A DNA stretch of 64,000 nt. It comes from Gemmatimonadaceae bacterium (GTDB lineage Bacteria; Gemmatimonadota; Gemmatimonadetes; Gemmatimonadales; Gemmatimonadaceae). The translations under genes were made by a program, and so were the position numbers. Below are positions 63,291-64,000 of the stretch, piece by piece (positions within the stretch are counted from its first letter, which is position 1; each line of letters opens with the position of its first letter). The notes under the pieces were generated by a model that did not search any database, was not told the DNA's origin, and saw only the letters and a program-made list of their open reading frames with translations. The stretch covers positions 1 through 64,000 of the forward strand of contig JANYHT010000036.1 in NCBI GenBank assembly GCA_025358925.1. The letters run 5' to 3'.

Positions 63291-64000
63291 GGCCAAACGA
63301 ACCAGAGCCCAATGCCGCCGGCTGCCGCAAGCGCGAGTAAGCCCAAAACGGCGCGCCACCGATATCCGTTCTCACCAAAGGCAATGGACAGACCAATCTT
63401 GAGCGCGGTGTTCGACAACACGCCAATACCAATCGCTTGTGCGGCCAGCAACGTCATCTGCGGATCGCTGCCTAGGCGCGCCATAGAAAATGTCAGGGCA
63501 TCCATGTCGGTGAGGCCGAGGAGGGTCGCTGACATCAACACGCCCGTGTTGCCGATGCGTTGTTGCATGAACGCAATCACGAAGAGGACGATCTGGAAGG
63601 CGAGTGCCATTTGCAGCGAAGACGCGAGCGCGAGCGGATTTTGCATGGACGCGAGCGAGCTCGATTCAACTCCTGAAGGAAGTACACTGGTCGACGACAC
63701 GTGACGCGCTCGCCACAACGCACGCGCTACGATCAACACCCCAACAACGAATGGCACCACCAGCAGCGGTAGCGCGGCGATCGCGACGGCTGGACGCAGC
63801 ACGGCGCTTACCACGGCGATGCGCGGCAGCAGCATGGTGCACGCGGCAATCACGCCGAGGGCGAGTGGTTGTGCCAGCGTGGGATTGTCGCGACTGCGCC
63901 GACTGAAGTTGAGTGTGACAGCGGTCGACGACACGAGACCACCGAGCAATCCGGTGAGTACTAACCCGCGTGTTTCACCGATACTCCGTCGCGCGAGATA
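63287..64000 (-). CDS. DUF4010 (MgtC/SapB-like) membrane protein, truncated by window edge
   Basis: The minus-strand frame is open to the window end, so the N-terminus is outside. The visible part carries GLVLTGLLGGLVSSTAVTL, the start of the DUF4010 domain (PF13194), several helices and GLTDMDALTFSMARLGSDP. Function unknown. It is translationally coupled to mlaE by a four-base overlap. Confidence 0.85.
   Translation of the reverse strand, partial: YLARRSIGETRGLVLTGLLGGLVSSTAVTLNFSRRSRDNPTLAQPLALGVIAACTMLLPRIAVVSAVLRPAVAIAALPLLVVPFVVGVLIVARALWRARHVSSTSVLPSGVESSSLASMQNPLALASSLQMALAFQIVLFVIAFMQQRIGNTGVLMSATLLGLTDMDALTFSMARLGSDPQMTLLAAQAIGIGVLSNTALKIGLSIAFGENGYRWRAVLGLLALAAAGGIGLWFVWP

Overview
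The window looks like a chromosomal segment of a Gram-negative, moderately GC-rich bacterium, most likely a member of the Gemmatimonadota. This is an inference from content: an Oar-like TonB receptor, a SusC/SusD pair, many lipoproteins, a Bacteroidetes/Gemmatimonadota-style YHYH-YwqK-SCO operon, and several weak Shine-Dalgarno sites. No rRNA or other phylogenetic marker is present to prove it.

Layout. (1) 1-7424 is housekeeping and envelope: a partial glutaminyl-peptide cyclotransferase, an Ig-domain metallopeptidase-like lipoprotein, a TonB-C protein, a cystathionine beta-synthase, Ddl, a rhomboid protease and QueF. (2) 7522-11547 is a decayed mobile region starting at tRNA-Phe: a frameshifted Ntn-hydrolase-like gene, a tyrosine integrase with one in-frame stop and two frameshifts, an IS21 remnant with intact IstB but only the tail of IstA, and a frameshifted HUH/Rep-like remnant. 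(3) 11575-13868 is an OhrR/MarR regulator followed by an exported alpha/beta hydrolase and an isocitrate-lyase/PEP-mutase family enzyme, with two related 20-bp palindromes in front of the transcription units. (4) 14138-26030 is an Oar-like TonB receptor divergent from a KdpE/KdpD-like two-component system, then a metal-type RND efflux operon (adaptor, permease, unknown lipoprotein, TolC). The same 11-bp direct-repeat pair precedes both the regulator and the efflux operon. (5) 26122-27491 is a molybdopterin oxidoreductase with a flavin reductase partner.

(6) 27488-43745 is a phenylacetate catabolism region. paaABCD sits at one end and paaG-H-I-J-Y-Z at the other. Between them are an exported M20 amidohydrolase, a beta-propeller protein, a minus-strand operon (fused 2-oxoacid dehydrogenase E1, intradiol-dioxygenase-like protein, haem-binding protein) and a DUF2383 protein. 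paaK and paaE are not seen. Together the genes would epoxidise phenylacetyl-CoA, isomerise it to oxepin-CoA, open the ring, and beta-oxidise the product to acetyl-CoA and succinyl-CoA.

(7) 43753-52592 holds the SCO/YwqK/YHYH lipoprotein operon, a SusC/SusD pair and an M48 protease. (8) 52606-59930 holds an MFS exporter, a malonate activation and uptake pair (MatB/MatC-like), a frameshifted mannonate dehydratase, a small holin-like membrane protein and a phospholipase-D-type cardiolipin synthase. (9) 60007-60810 is a second small graveyard (truncated nucleotidyltransferase module, Uma2 remnant). (10) The end carries MlaD and MlaE, without an ATPase in view, and a partial DUF4010 membrane protein.

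Several genes are broken by single-base frameshifts. In uxuA and the Uma2 remnant the shift lies in a homopolymer, so sequencing error must be kept in mind there; the integrase, with three separate lesions, is more convincingly decayed.
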